Of a DNA stretch of 64,000 bases, positions 13,078 to 25,618 are shown piece after piece. The translations under genes were made by a program, and so were the position numbers. This DNA comes from Misgurnus anguillicaudatus. Lineage: Eukaryota; Chordata; Actinopteri; Cypriniformes; Cobitidae. Positions within the stretch are counted from its first letter, which is position 1; each line of letters opens with the position of its first letter. Under the pieces are notes generated by a model that did not search any database, was not told the origin of the DNA, and saw only the letters and a program-made list of their open reading frames with translations. The DNA lies in contig NC_073354.2 in the NCBI RefSeq assembly GCF_027580225.2, forward strand, positions 23,085,001 through 23,149,000, given 5' to 3'.

Positions 13078-13424
13078 TAGGGCTGCATATCATAATGATT
13101 AATTGCGACCAATCGTTTGCAGAATAAAAGTATATATATATGTGTGTGTGTACCATGTATGATGATTATGTATATATAAATACACACACACATACATGTT
13201 AATATTCAAGAAATATACATTTATATAAATTTCTGTATAAATATTTTTTATATAAATAAAATACTTAATATATAAATATATTTTTCTCTTAAAATTCTAC
13301 CTAAATGTGTGTGTATCTATATATACATAATTATTATACACAGTACACACACATATATATGATGTTAAACAAAAACTTGTATTCTGCAAACGATTTGTCT
13401 CGATTAATCGGTATGCAGCACTAA
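13078..13424. mobile_element. hAT-type MITE with 8-bp target duplication
   Basis: AGTTAATG flanks the unit at 13070-13077 and 13425-13432. The ends are TAGGGCTGCATA and TATGCAGCACTA, followed inside by inverted ATTCTGCAAACGATT. The middle is AT- and (TA/TG)-rich. It lies about 250 bp upstream of the candidate ratchet site. Confidence 0.8.
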
Positions 13425-13548
13425 AGTTAATGACTGTAATGATTTTGAATTGTTTTTAAAGGATGTTTAATAATGTTGAGAAAGAACAAAACGTTAATTT
13501 GCATAACAAAACCTGTAAATCTACTGCAGGAGAAATTATGATGTGTAG

Positions 13549-13684
13549 GTTTATTGATAAATCATGTATCATGCTTTTTTTCTTTATTTGCTTGCGTTGC
13601 TAATGTGTTTCTCGTGTCTTTTTCTTTCCTTTCTCAACGCTGCTCTTCATGGCTCCATGTGCATTTCCACTGCTGCAGGTAAGT
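13549..13684 (+). promoter_or_regulatory. Candidate recursive (ratchet) splice site
   Basis: A pyrimidine-rich run (TCTTTTTCTTTCCTTTCTCAAC near 13617-13638, then CTGCTGCAG) ends at CAG, position 13678, and is immediately followed by GTAAGT. No AG occurs from 13549 to 13676. A branch-point-like CTCAAC lies about 40 bases upstream of the junction. Downstream sequence is AT-rich and non-coding, so an ordinary exon beginning with GTAAG is unlikely. An alternative reading is a tiny first exon (ATG at 13650, MAPCAFPLLQ), which would exit in phase 0 and not match the other candidate exons. Confidence 0.4.
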
Positions 13685-14335
13685 TTTTATTTTTTAAATT
13701 AATCATCTGAACAAAAAAGATAAGCAGAATTTAAGTGTAAAGTGCGTCATTTTTGTGCCACTATGCGCATTTGGAAATTATCTTCCATTGGTCAAACAAA
13801 CAGATACTCCCCTCCTAAATTCAAGCACACACACGCACACAGACTGAGACTAATGTAGGTGACAATGAAAGTCTGTGTCTTCTAACATCTGACATGATCC
13901 ACAGTGAGGGTGTTATGCAGGAAATGAGCCCTTATTCCTGAAACTCACAGGTCACTGTGTGCACGATCTATGTGCCGTCAGTTTGGGTGATTTACACCCT
14001 GGTGCAACACTCGGGAGGAGAGGAGAGGGAGGTGCTATATTGTAAACTGACAGTTGAATAAGTACTGTGAGAATGACCTCAGGGTTGGCTAGTTTTGGGG
14101 AGAAAGGACTGTTGATGAAGAATCATGGTACGTGAGTGTTTGTGTGTGTAATGATGAGAGCAGACCACCTGAGGGACGATGTGAGGTTGAGTGTGAAATG
14201 ACCCAGGTTTTGAGGTCATTATGGGAAAGAAGCCTGTGGCCGTGTGTGTGTAAAGGTTTGACTTTAGTTTTGAGGGCTACGTTTTTATATTTTTGATCTG
14301 GTAAAAGGATTATAGATCAACCAAACCATGCTTTC
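13685..14335. other. Sequence after the first ratchet-like site
   Basis: No coding frame follows the GTAAGT. A possible later donor, TAG|GTGACA, occurs near 13857. The part at 13900-14040 (CACGATCTATGTGCCGTCAG and following) looks unique and may be conserved. Confidence 0.4.
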
Positions 14336-15983
14336 TTTAAAGGTGCCAAAGAATGCATTGAAATAATATGTTACATTGTTCCCCGAAATGTCCATTTCCA
14401 ACCCTAGGATTTCCCCTTGAATGAAATGGTCTATTATTACCTTATTTGAAAGGGTCATGAATAATAATGTTGAGCTCTATCCTTATTGGCTGTTTCACAG
14501 AGCAGTTCAGTTCAGTAGCTCTGTGTGTGTTTGTGTTCGAGCCTGTATCAGACGAAGATACAGATTTTGAGGAAAAATCAATAATTCAGAGATTGGAAAT
14601 GGACGTTTCTGACTGTGCATTTACACCAGACGCGAAAGAGCCGGCAAAAACGCACTATTTGTGCGTAGTTGGTACATTTTGAGTTTATTGTGAAATTCTA
14701 GTTATTCGCGTAATGGGAGGGGCTTAGAGCTCAAATTGAATAATCTTACCAGATTGTTCGACCTCCTCACTCACTTTCTTCTAATTCCTGTAAAAGTACG
14801 AAGATGCCTTGTGTAGCGATGATGATTGTTGTTTTGTTTTTCTGCCTCCGCTCGTGTCCTGTAATCACGTCACTGCTAGAGTAAGCTCTTGATTGGTTAA
14901 TGCGGTGCGAAAATCCGCCAAAGTTCAGATTTTTCAATTTGCATGGATCATGTGGCAACGATCAATTTGTGCAGAACGCGCCATCCACGTCGCGTCATCC
15001 GCGCTTACCGCGACACAGGATGCCTATTCGTGTCTTTGCATTGACTTAAAGATACAATATGTATAATCCGCCGCTAGATGGCGCCATATCAAAACAATAA
15101 CACTGACGTAAATTAATGACGCTCTAAAGCAGCGTGGAATTATAGGATTTGTTGTCTTTAACTCAACCGCTTATTGCCATCAATCAGATGGGGAAAAACA
15201 GGTAAAGTAATCAAGTTTTGTAAATGTTGCATTTGATAAAATCGTTTTATTTCATTATGTAAGGTTTCATGCAATGTCATAAATGTTACAGTATTAGCAC
15301 AATTCGATGCTGTGTTAACACAGCACAGAATTAAGTGTTCAGATTACCAAAACAAGCGAATAAGCTGACAGACACATACTTCCGCATTTGTCCACGACAT
15401 TGTTGTCATGTGGTTGTCATGTGGTTAGTAAAGGCGATAACAAAGGGTAACGTGGATATTAACGTCATTGACAGGCGACTGCACTGTCCCGTGTCACTGT
15501 TTAGAATTTTCTCACGATTTACAAGTAGTTGAAAACATTAGAGATATTGATAGTAATCAGCTGGACAAAATATATAACACTAGCCTAGTGCTTTTTGGGT
15601 GTTTTACTGCAAATATCTTACGAATTGCACCTTTAACATGTAAATCACTCACGCTGTAATGTCGTAGCTGTATTGTCAATAGTAGAACTTCCACCTAAAC
15701 GCTAGCATATAGCATTAACTAGCATAAAGCACTAACGCTGCAGGTACAACTTTGTTTTTAGCATTGTAACAAATTTGTAATTAATTTAATGTTAATGCCT
15801 ACATCACGGCTGTAACGTCACAGTCTGTGTTATGTTGAGATTGGCCTGTTTTCCAGCGGCCTTTTGCATGCATGAAGTTTACAACAATAGTCATTGAGGC
15901 TCACCTTCATTACCATGTACAAAATTCGTATTATTCATCCATGCCTAGGTAAATACAGTTTTTCATTCTACGCCACCTTTAAA
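14336..15983. mobile_element. TTTAAAGGTG element with a nested second element
   Basis: TTTAAAGGTGCCAAAGAATG at the left pairs with CATTCTACGCCACCTTTAAA at the right. The interior includes a 71-codon frame at 14467-14682 with an acidic stretch (SDEDTDFEEKS), probably chance or decayed. A second unit, 15050-15632, starts AGATACAATATG and ends ATTGCACCT between TTAA sites and looks like a later insertion. Confidence 0.55.
15050..15632. mobile_element. Nested TTAA-flanked element (AGRTRCAAT ends)
   Basis: TTAA at 15046-15049 and 15633-15636 bounds a unit with loosely inverted ends (AGATACAAT and ATTGCACCT). CCGCTAGATGGCGCC lies just inside the left end. No coding capacity. Confidence 0.5.
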
Positions 15984-16093
15984 TCTGATAATGGTTTGTT
16001 TGAGGGTTATGTTTACAGGTAGGGGATAGAAAATGTCACTTCTCTGAGCGTTTGTTTGTTTGTGTGCGTGTATATGTGAAGAACCCTGCAGGC

Positions 16094-16096
<3 letters not shown>

Positions 16097-16129
<33 letters not shown>
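16097..16129. repeat. (TC)n microsatellite
   Basis: An unbroken CT run of about 32 bases. It gives the false ER/SL repeats in overlapping frames. Confidence 0.95.
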
Positions 16130-16134
<5 letters not shown>

Positions 16135-19100
16135 CTTGGGTTATTTTTCCACAATATTACTTGTCTTTTTTGCCTGAGGAGAGAGAAAACTATCCATCTC
16201 TCTCCTCATTACTTTACTCTCTCCTTTTCTCCACCTTCCTCATTCTTTTGCAGTGTTTCACCCAATAGGGGTTAAAGGAAAGAAAGCAAAAAAAAAATCA
16301 CAAATGGTATTACCCAGTTTTCTCTTGTGTTTTTTTGCCATTATAGTAAAAGTTGCTTTTCATACTTTTCAAACTTTTTGAACAATCTTACACCTGCAGA
16401 CAGATAAAGCCTTAAGTGCCTGTAGCCATCTGTGTTTGAACGTGTAAATAGGACGTATCGTGAAAAACAGGATTTTCCTGGCATTTCTGTGATAAAACAG
16501 TTCAGTCTAGCTGAACTAAAATAACAAAGTTGTTTTTGTTGGGAGTGAGTGGGCAACAATAACCACCGTCCCTGTGTTGGGAGGCAAACTATGGCATAGG
16601 TCTGTGTATTGTAATTCTGTCTCAGCCACTGCATCTTTCTCTCTTTCTCAGAGGTCTTGCTTTCACTGCCTGTCCCGTATCTTATCAGTCTGTAAGGGGA
16701 GATATGAGGTGGTATGCCGAATTACCAGAAACGCATTCCACAAATGCACATCCTCTATACAGTTGTCTCTTTGCCTCCCTCTTCTCAAAAAACTTTGCAT
16801 TTACCTCTGCTAATGTGTTGAATTGGGCCTTTAAAAAGTATTTGTAAAGATTATGAATTAACTGTGTCAAGTTGGTGATCAAGAGTTAAACCCAGAACAC
16901 CATGTTTCAGCAGCAGTAATTTGTTAGCATTTGGGTGCTTTGTGGCTGGGGTCAACACCCAGGGAATGTTCTGTTCTCCTAGTGGTTATAAATGCTACAA
17001 AATGGTCTTGATGACACAGTTGACACGTAGTGAGTGTAATACACTGTTGAGCAGAACATCAGAGTCATATAATGAGAACCCATGTGGGTAGACATCATCC
17101 CTGTTGGGCAGTAAATATGATCTCATTGTAATCACTGTGATAATTGTGCCGTTATTTATTTTAGCTAATGTTGGACATGGCACTTTCTACAAATAAGGTG
17201 GATGTTTATTTAAAGGTGTAGCGGAGGATTTTCTTTTTTTGGGTGGATCATCAAGACTTGGTCCTCCTGGTTGTCAGTCATTCTGGTGGTATGTTTACGT
17301 AAGGCCATCGTACGTGCTCGTCACTAGGTTCGCTTTATGCACATGCGCACTTTCAGGTGTGTGTGGTGAGCTACGGTTTCAGCCATTTATTGAAGCTCAC
17401 GTTCTCACCATGTTTTTTCAAAATGTCTAAGGGTCGCAAGAGAAAAAGTGTTTACGAATTGTATGACAAGAAGTTGAAAGTGAAAGGCCTCTGAAGAAAG
17501 AAACACATGCTGGCATGCACTAAAAGCACAGGTTGGGCTTAAAAGTTGATAAGCTATGAATAGCGATGCTAGCTCTGGCACAAGTCACGAACTGTGCAGA
17601 CACGGTAAACATCTCAATGTGTGAGCCATGCCGACATCAACTTGTAAACAGACGTTTAATATGTGTTTCCTCTCGGGAGCAGGTAGAGTGTTGCGCAATT
17701 GCATTTTGGAGAGGGCGCTTCTTTTCTAAAATTCAGGAAAATCTTCCGCTATACTTTGAAGGTATTGAGTAAAAAAAAACTCTTTCCTTGCCATTGACGA
17801 GTTATCTTGTCAATTAAGAGAAAATGCTTCCCTGCCAATGACAAGTTTTTCCGGCAATAACGCTATTATACACCAGGTTCAAACTTATAAAAGGTCCACA
17901 ACTTATAAAGCCCGGAAGTATTGCCCTATTATAAATAATCTACTTTAAAAGGACTTTGTTGTTATTTATTATTAGCAGAGTTTACTGGAAGTTACGTGTT
18001 TTTCACGAAAGCCGCTTGTTTATGTTGTAACTGCTGAAACCGTCTATATCCTGCACTTCTGTATCGTAATTTTGTGTTGTAATTTTGACATAATTTGTTG
18101 AATTGCTGTTGATTTCATATTTATTTAAATTTGTTACATTTTCATGCGAAAAATGAAAATCACCCCATGATGACTGGAAAAAGCCCATTAAATGATTCAG
18201 CCGGCTTGTACTGTCACAGGAGAGATAAGTTACTTGGAGAGCTTGGCCATGTAGAAATGATTTGTGTTACTGTGTGCATTGTGATGCAAACAGACATGCA
18301 TGGCCACTTTCACGCTACGCTTTAAAGTATTTAAGACAGGCATCATCACTAGCTTATGAGCTGTACAATGATCTCAAATGAAAGTGATTACTGTGGATCT
18401 CTTCATGACAGCACAATCTGGCTCATTAATATCCCAGCAGCCCGCCACCACTGTTGTCTTCATTGGCGTGTGTCGGTTGTATCTGACAGCGTGTGTAAGC
18501 ATCTGGTTGGATGTGTCTGAGCATGTGTGATTTTCGTGTGCCGTCCAACAGACAGCTTCCCGCTGCAAAGGGCAAAGCGCCAGCCCTGTGTCGGTCACCC
18601 TATTGTCACAGTAACAGACGGCTCTCCGCCATGCGTCTGCCTGATCAGCATAACACAGGCCAAATTTTCTCTCTTTCTCTCTCTTGACCTCTCTTTCTCT
18701 CAACTTCTCTTAAATCAGACAGTAATGGTCCTGCAGAGAGGTTCACCAACTGTAGATGATTTGGAGGGAGTTTTAAGGGTCTTCTGTACTCTTAACTGTG
18801 GTTTAATTAAAAAGAAGGGAGAGGGGTGTAGATTAGCTGGAGGCCAAATGTACCCCAAAGTCTTGCAACTTTTTCTCACATTTTCTCCTTCATTTGGATT
18901 AAAAGCCTCAATCTCAGTAATAAAGAAATGTCTAACGCTATTATGTCCAGTTTTCAGAGGCAAACAGGTTTTTACTTGTTAAATTCGGGCAGTGTTGTAG
19001 ACGAGTCCAGCTTATTCGAGTCTAGACCAGTGGCATCAATTCATCTAAAGCTAAGGTGTACTAGACTCTGCCGATGATGTTATTCATTCTTACTACTCCG

Positions 19101-20117
19101 ACGTGACAGTACCATATTTATTCCTGACCCTACCAGCAACCACACTTAAATATCACAACAAAGCACAAAACGCATTGAATAATCTATTGATGAGAACATC
19201 ATGGAAGCAAAATATGACACGTCACGCGGGGGTTTGCCAAGATCTAACATCGAGCCATGGACATGGACACATGGACTTTTTTCTATGTGGCACAAATTAG
19301 TCTTATTTGCAATAAAATATTTCCACTTTTCATACATTTTCTTTATTTTTATTGAAAATATATTCCTTTTCGATATGATGTGTGATAGGAAAAGAGAGAA
19401 GAGCGAGGTCGGAAAAAAGCGTCAACGCATCTTCACATTGACTTGCGCTTGACGCCTCTACCGCGGCTGGTGTGAACGCAGCATAAGAGCTTTTCTCATT
19501 TCTGCCTGCCCAATTGACGCCCATGGTCCAGACCAAGACAGACAGCTTTTTAACTGCAGTTGTTTTCTATAAACTAAAAGTTTTTTTTCCTTTTCTTGCT
19601 ACTAACTGCTTTTAAGCTTACTATAACAGTAGCAGTAGTTACCAGTGGACCTGCCACTTCCAACAAGTCATCACAGTCTTTTAGTCTCCACATTGGTAAA
19701 TCTCTTCTCTGGAAAACCGTTGAGATTTTTGGAATGTCGCCAGGCCGGCTGACATCAGATCAATGAAACGTGTGGAGTTTCATTCGCCTCTTGATTGTGG
19801 CTGTTTTCTGAGAGGCTCCCAGAGGACGCCAGGTCTCTTAGTATGCTAATCCAAAAGCATTAGTTAAGCCCGGCTTTCATTCTCTGTTCAGCTGTCCCAC
19901 AAACATTAAGACAAATGAGAGTTTGACGTTAAATGCATGAAATTGGAAAAGTCCTCGTGCATGAAATAATGCTTAACTATTTAGAATAGAAAGTATTAGA
20001 ATAAAGAGTATTATTTAGGAGTTAGCTTATACCACAGTTACCACAGACATTGCTCCCGGGATTATTTTAAGACATTTGACAGGTCAGTTGTGTGTCAATC
20101 GAAAAAATAATGCATAC
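16130..20117. other. Intron-like stretch with transposon remnants
   Basis: TTAAAGGTGTAGCGGAGGAT at 17212 looks like a DNA-transposon end. A 23-codon frame at 17424-17492 (MSKGRKRKSVYELYDKKLKV) may be a decayed transposon reading frame. Repeat-free islands at 18380-18660 and 19700-19930 are possible conserved non-coding elements. No exon supported. Confidence 0.4.
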
Positions 20118-20338
20118 CCCTGCTGAAAAAAACAGCATACCAGCAAGACCAGCATATGTTGTGTTTTGGTGCTGGTTTGGTAGTGACCTCCAGCTAAACC
20201 AGCATCAGCACCAGCATTAGTACCAGCTAAACCAGCATTAGCACCAGCATCTCATGCTGGTCATTCCAGTATATGTTGTGTTTTTGTGCTGTCATGCTGG
20301 TCCATGTTGGTTTGATTCTGTTTTTTTTTTCAGCAGGG
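20118..20338. mobile_element. Related palindromic CTGGT MITE
   Basis: CCCTGCTGAAAAAAACAGC at the left pairs with CTGTTTTTTTTTTCAGCAGGG at the right. The inner CCAGCACC and GGTGCTGG words are inverted. Terminal pattern resembles the 27.8 kb element. Confidence 0.65.
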
Positions 20339-20504
20339 ACCGTGGAACATTTCTCAACCAATCAGAATAAAGCATTCAACAGCCCCATGGTATAATACAA
20401 TATAGAGTGACCCCTAAAACTGTTTGCACATTTACACCACATTTAAATTGCATTTGATGACAAAATTTAACCCTGTCTGAGGCTAAAGTGTCATTTTTAG
20501 TTTG

Positions 20505-20650
20505 ATTTCATTCATTGATTTCACATTGATTTCAATCTTTCACATGACCGTACTTAATGTTAAAGATATTAGTGTTATATATGCACAGAATGTTCTTTAC
20601 ATTATGTAGGATGATTTTATGTCGAAAACAGTAAATCATAAAAAAATCAA
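20505..20650. repeat. Dispersed ~130-bp repeat, copy 3
   Basis: ACATTGATTTCAATCTTTCAC, TTAAAGATATTAGTG and ACATTATGTAGGATGATTTT match copy 1 closely. Confidence 0.55.
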
Positions 20651-22502
20651 TCTGGATCAAAAAATCAAGCTGTTATTTGAGATAACAATCACTTGTTATC
20701 AGAATAGGTTTGTTATCAGACAATGTATACACTGTTCTGAATAGACAAATAGTATTTGAGCAGTATTTCCTGATTGTCAAAGATTAGTTCAACAGGTCCA
20801 CAGACACCTATGGTTATTCTGCTAGGACACCTGTGTGAACTTGTGAGAAACTGACTTGTTATTATTAACACCAATTTTTCTGACAATCACCAGGTGTTCA
20901 GAGAGTTAGAACTTGTCTTGTTCATTTTTTTGGAGTAATTAAATCGAGGTTGTCTTTGGTCAGAGATTTTATATACTGTAGGTGTTTGTGAGCTAGATCT
21001 AGATCTGTTCGGTGAGCTTACTGTGATGATTCTGCACTTTTTCAGTGTAGAAAATGCCTGGGGTGATTCCTGCTGTGCATATGTAAACACCCACATACCT
21101 GATAAATATGAGCATGTTCATTTGCATGCATATCAGCATTCCCATGAAAGTCTATATACGTGTATGTGCACGCACGTGGGTGTATGCGTAAAATAAATAA
21201 ATAGAAAATTAGAAATAAATAAAAATGCATTATTATTTTGTTACATCGCAGTACAATATTCAGTTTGTCCAAAACAAAATAGTGGGAAAAGAATGAACAT
21301 GTTTTAAATAGGGATATTGTTAGCAGAAGCAGTCTATAAAGCATTTTTTTATAAAGGCATAGCTGGAATATGCATAAAATGGGATCAATGTTATGCAACA
21401 GAACCTGAATGGTGATCAGGTAACATTGATGAATGTTTAAGAATCCTTGTTTGTGAGTCATGAAGGGAGTTGTCGTCTCTTTAATAATCAATTGAATTCT
21501 TGTGTGTGGTGTTCATATTTCTAAGAGCAAGGAGATGTAAAATAATGCCACGTTATCTTGAAAACTAGAGAGGACAAACTTTATATATACAGATATGGGT
21601 TACAGTCATGGATGTAAACTGAAAAGAAACAAAAAGTGTAACAAAAAATATGTCAAAGTAACAAATCTGTCCATTAAGCTTTGCATTGCAATTCCAGTGA
21701 CTATGAACACATTTTGAAAGCCTTAAAATATGCACCGTCACAAACCTTGCGGTGTGCCAGTTTAAAACTTGTTCGACAGCATGTCTTTTAAACCTTGCAC
21801 AAAGCATGCAAGCATGACAACAATGGACTGTTTTCATAGGCTTTTATTTAACACACACCTACATACTGTATACACACATTCTGCACACACACACACACTG
21901 ACCAGGTGTCATTGTGACTAATAATTCGTCTCAGGGTGGAGCAGACGACTCTGCTAATGAGTAACATCTATGGCTTTACTGTGTATGATTGATGTTGTAA
22001 TATATTATTGACATACATGAAGTTTCAGGGAAACTAACAGGAAAACTCTCAATTCTTAAGACATTTGAAGCTGTTACTGATTTTTTGATGTTTAGAGCCA
22101 TGAAAGACAACTGATCACGCTGAACAATGTATCAAATCATATACAGCCTTAGATTAGACACGGTTGCCAGAATGCCATGATAGGATGAGAGGAACAGGAG
22201 ATGACCGGACATTTCGGATGAACGATACTTCTCTTTCTCTCTTCCTTCCTCTCATTCTCTCCGTCTTGAGTAATGCAGCCCGCCAGTGACAAATGCAGGC
22301 AAAACAACTCTGTGGTGACGTGAAAGACACTTACAGGAAATGGAAAGGGCTGCCAACAGGATGACCCGAAGAACAGATGGAATCTAGACATTACCCCCAC
22401 TTCACCTCCAACTCCGTCCGACACATAAACACACGTTCGTGTTTCCATAATGGTTCAGACTTTGTTTTGTCGTTTATAGATAGGGTTATTTTACTGCATT
22501 TC
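20651..22502. other. No gene seen
   Basis: A 149-codon minus-strand frame at 21042-21491 is AT-rich, hydrophobic by composition and lacks splice or family support. A repeat-free GC-richer stretch at 22150-22440 might be conserved. Confidence 0.4.
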
Positions 22503-22556
22503 CATTACATTTACATTTAGGCATTTAGAAGGTGCTTTTATCCAAAGCGACTTAGA
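22503..22556 (-). repeat. SINE 3' tail, reverse orientation
   Basis: CATTTACATTTAGGCATTTAG followed by GCTTTTATCCAAAGCGACTT is a clear reversed SINE tail without its head. Confidence 0.7.
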
Positions 22557-22759
22557 AAAGCGAGGAAAACAACAGGGCGATATGTCTCAATAGTTTGAGA
22601 AATGCTATACAGCTTAAGCAAGCCTCAACATTGTTTAAAGATACTACCTGTTTAGGGAGATAGATTAAAATTAGGTTTTTATGGGCAGAGCATTCAACAT
22701 TTGGATTTTCCGAAAGTACCATGTGTATTATTCAGTAGTTTCGATGAGTGTACTATTAA

Positions 22760-23631
22760 AGGATTAGTCCAGATGGTTTGCTCACCACCGTGTCATCCAA
22801 AATGTCGATGTCTATCTTTGTTCAGTCGAGAAGAAATTATGCTTTTTGAGGAAAACATTCCAGGATTTTTCTCATTTTAAGGGACTTTAATGGACCCCAA
22901 CTTTTAACAGTTTTAATGCAGTTTAAAATTGCAGTTCAAAGGAATCTAAATGATCTCAAATGAGTCATAAGGGTCTTATCTAGTGAAACGATTGTCATTT
23001 TTGGCAAGAAAAATAAAAATATGCACTTTTTTAACCACAACTTCTCGTCTTCCTCTGGCTGTGTGACACACCAGTGCGACCCCACGCAATTGCGTAATGA
23101 CGTAGAAAGGTCACGTGTTACATATATGAAATGCACATTTGCGGACCATTTTAAACAATAAACTGACACAAAGACATTAATTAGTATCATTCAACATACA
23201 ACAACGTCGGAACGGTCCTCTTTCTCCACACTTGTGAACACTGGGGCGTAGTTTTGGTACGTCATCCGTGACCTCTTGACGTGATGGCGTATTGCGCGGG
23301 GTCGCGCTGGCGCGTCGCGGGACCGGAGGTGGACGAGAGGTTGTTGTTTGAGAGTGCATATTTTTTATTTTTCTTGACAGTCGTTTTGCTAGATAAGACC
23401 CTTAAAACGGTCTCAAACGAGGCATAAGTCTTTTGAAACGGCAATTTTAATCTGCATTAAAACTGTTAAGTGTTGGGGTCCATTAAAGTCCATTAAAATG
23501 AGAAAAATCCTGGAATGATTTCTCAAAAAACATAATTTCTTCTTGACTGAACAAAGAAAGACATCAACATTTAGGATGACATGGTGGTGAGTCAATTATC
23601 TGGATTTTTTTTTAAGAAAATGGACTAATCC
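22760..23631. mobile_element. TTAA-flanked foldback element, copy 1
   Basis: TTAA occurs at both edges (22756-22759 and 23632-23635). Long inverted arms begin AGGATTAGTCC and include the CACCACCNTGTCATCCAAAATG stretch. The middle has palindrome-like TCACGTG and CGTCATCCGTGACC parts. There is no coding content. A 4-bp TTAA duplication is typical of Kolobok and piggyBac superfamilies; which of them mobilised this is not shown by the sequence. Confidence 0.75.
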
Positions 23632-23635
23632 TTAA

Positions 23636-25610
23636 TTCTAAAATGTGGATAAATATAAATAATGAATGAGTTTCCTATTCCAACATTTTATACATTTCAT
23701 TTAAGGGTTGGTTTTTCCTTCAATGGACTATTTTAGGTTGCAATTCAGGTGTTGCCACCACTTATTTGTATTTGGTGTCAGCATCTTTGTTTTATATCTG
23801 TGTCAGTATCATTAGCTGCCTGTGTGGGTTTCTGCAAGTGTCACCTAGTTTGTTTCGTCAGGAACCAATGCAAGTATGTGTATTGTGTACACACAGGTCT
23901 GCATTGTGTTTGTGTGTGTGCATGAGTCATTAAGGAGTTGAAGTTGCCTGATAAAAGCCCTCATGGTTTAAAGCTGACTTTAGTCTATCTGCCCATCTGA
24001 CTGCTTTTAGATGTCTTTTGTTTCTATTCATTGAAACGTCAACATCTTTTACGCTACATTGGGAGCGCAGGTTTTTGTCAGTGGCCCACAGAGGTCACCA
24101 TTCAGAGGTGAAAGATCAACACCTGCCTCACTTGTAGATTTTAGGTGGTTGCGTTGCTTGTAATAAACTTTGCTGGAATTCTTTCGAGTGCTCACTGCCT
24201 GGCATACCTGAACTTTATTTATATTTTTGCCAACTTTTAATAGTCATTATTTGACTATAATTGGTGTTAATTTTAATACAAACATTTTGTGTGATATTGC
24301 ATTTTTTTCTTTGTTGTGGCAGCTTTTTTTATTGTTTGTGGTTTAATAGTTCTCCTTTGACCCTAATCCACTGTGGCTGAATGCAGCATTTGCAACAAAT
24401 TAGCTCCCTCTAGTGGTTAGGGTCCACAAATACAGGTACAGCTTTCCATAGGGTAGGACTATCCAACTCCGAAGGGCAACTGTCTTCCAGTTTCATTCCA
24501 GTCTTAATCAAACACATCTGCCTGTAATGTTCAAGTAATCATGAAGACCTTGCCTCCATCCCAATTCAACTACTATGACCTATGCCCTAAAAGTATGTAC
24601 TGTTTTTGTTGTGGAAAAGTATGGACTTTGGAGTGCATTAACAGAGATGGGACATACTAAATCTAATTTAAGTACTATTTAGATAGTTTTTGAATTGGAA
24701 TGCAAGGCTTGATTTGGTTGTTTGAATGAGGTTGGAGGCAAACAGTGGCCCTTAAACCAGAGCTGTGGCATTCGGTGTCATACATGGACATTTACATTAT
24801 TTCAAATTATTCACTGTTTTTGTTGTTTCATTTTATTTTGAAAAGTCTTTTAATTTGTTAAAACTTTATGTTCTTGTTTTGTTGTTTCACTACAGTTTAT
24901 GTTGAAGACCTTACACAATACACAAGTCTCTGTGCTTGTCCTCAGCTTACACCAAGTTCTGTTACCAAGATACATCCTCCTGTGTGCCCTGTATTTTACT
25001 CTCAGGAGAGATGCTGCTCTTGTCCTAGTGATTATTCTTTCCTTTAGTTATAAACTTGCTAAAAGAGATATAAAAGGGAGATTTCTGTCAACTATCTAAT
25101 TTTATGACAATAACAATTATCTAAAAATATCCAGTTTCCTAGACAGAGGGCAGAGTGACTCAGAAACAATAAATCTATATTTTGGGTTGTTTTATGGCTT
25201 TTGGTTTTAACAACACACACAGACATGCACGGAAAAATCCTGAGGTACCTGTGTGCCAGAGACTCTCATTGTGGGAACTTTATGAACCAATTTTCCTCAT
25301 GGACAAAATGGCACGTTTTAGTCTGACAATGAAATTTAATGATGGCTCTGTAGACTATTAATTAAAACTTTAAGAATGTTTATAGAAGACTGAAAGACAA
25401 ACATAGGGTTATATGCACACTACAGTGTTTGGTGATTCTTATTCGTTTAAACAGACATCCTTTTGACCAAGCAGCCAATGTGGTCAGTTAAAATATGAAG
25501 CTCACTTGAACAGATTTAAATATTAAAATTAACCTAGCCCCCAACAGACCACTGCTTTGTATGTAGAAATGTTTGCGAATTCATGCTTGTAAAACATTTT
25601 AAAAGCAGTT
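23636..25610. other. No gene seen
   Basis: Mostly unique AT-rich sequence. Nothing stands out beyond short TG runs near 23905-23922. Confidence 0.45.
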
Positions 25611-25618
25611 CTGCCCTG

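Noticed and set aside
14467..14682. 71-codon frame with acidic segment
   Set aside because: It is within a transposon-like unit; no transposase motif can be made out.
17424..17492. Small basic frame MSKGRKRKSVYELYDKK
   Set aside because: Possibly a decayed transposon frame, but it stops after 23 codons and has no splice donor, so no gene is called.
18374..18982. Overlapping 109- and 151-codon frames on opposite strands
   Set aside because: Overlap on both strands and simple CT-rich parts indicate chance; a conserved non-coding element is more plausible.
21042..21491. 149-codon minus-strand frame
   Set aside because: AT-rich chance frame with hydrophobic bias from T/A-rich codons and no family likeness.
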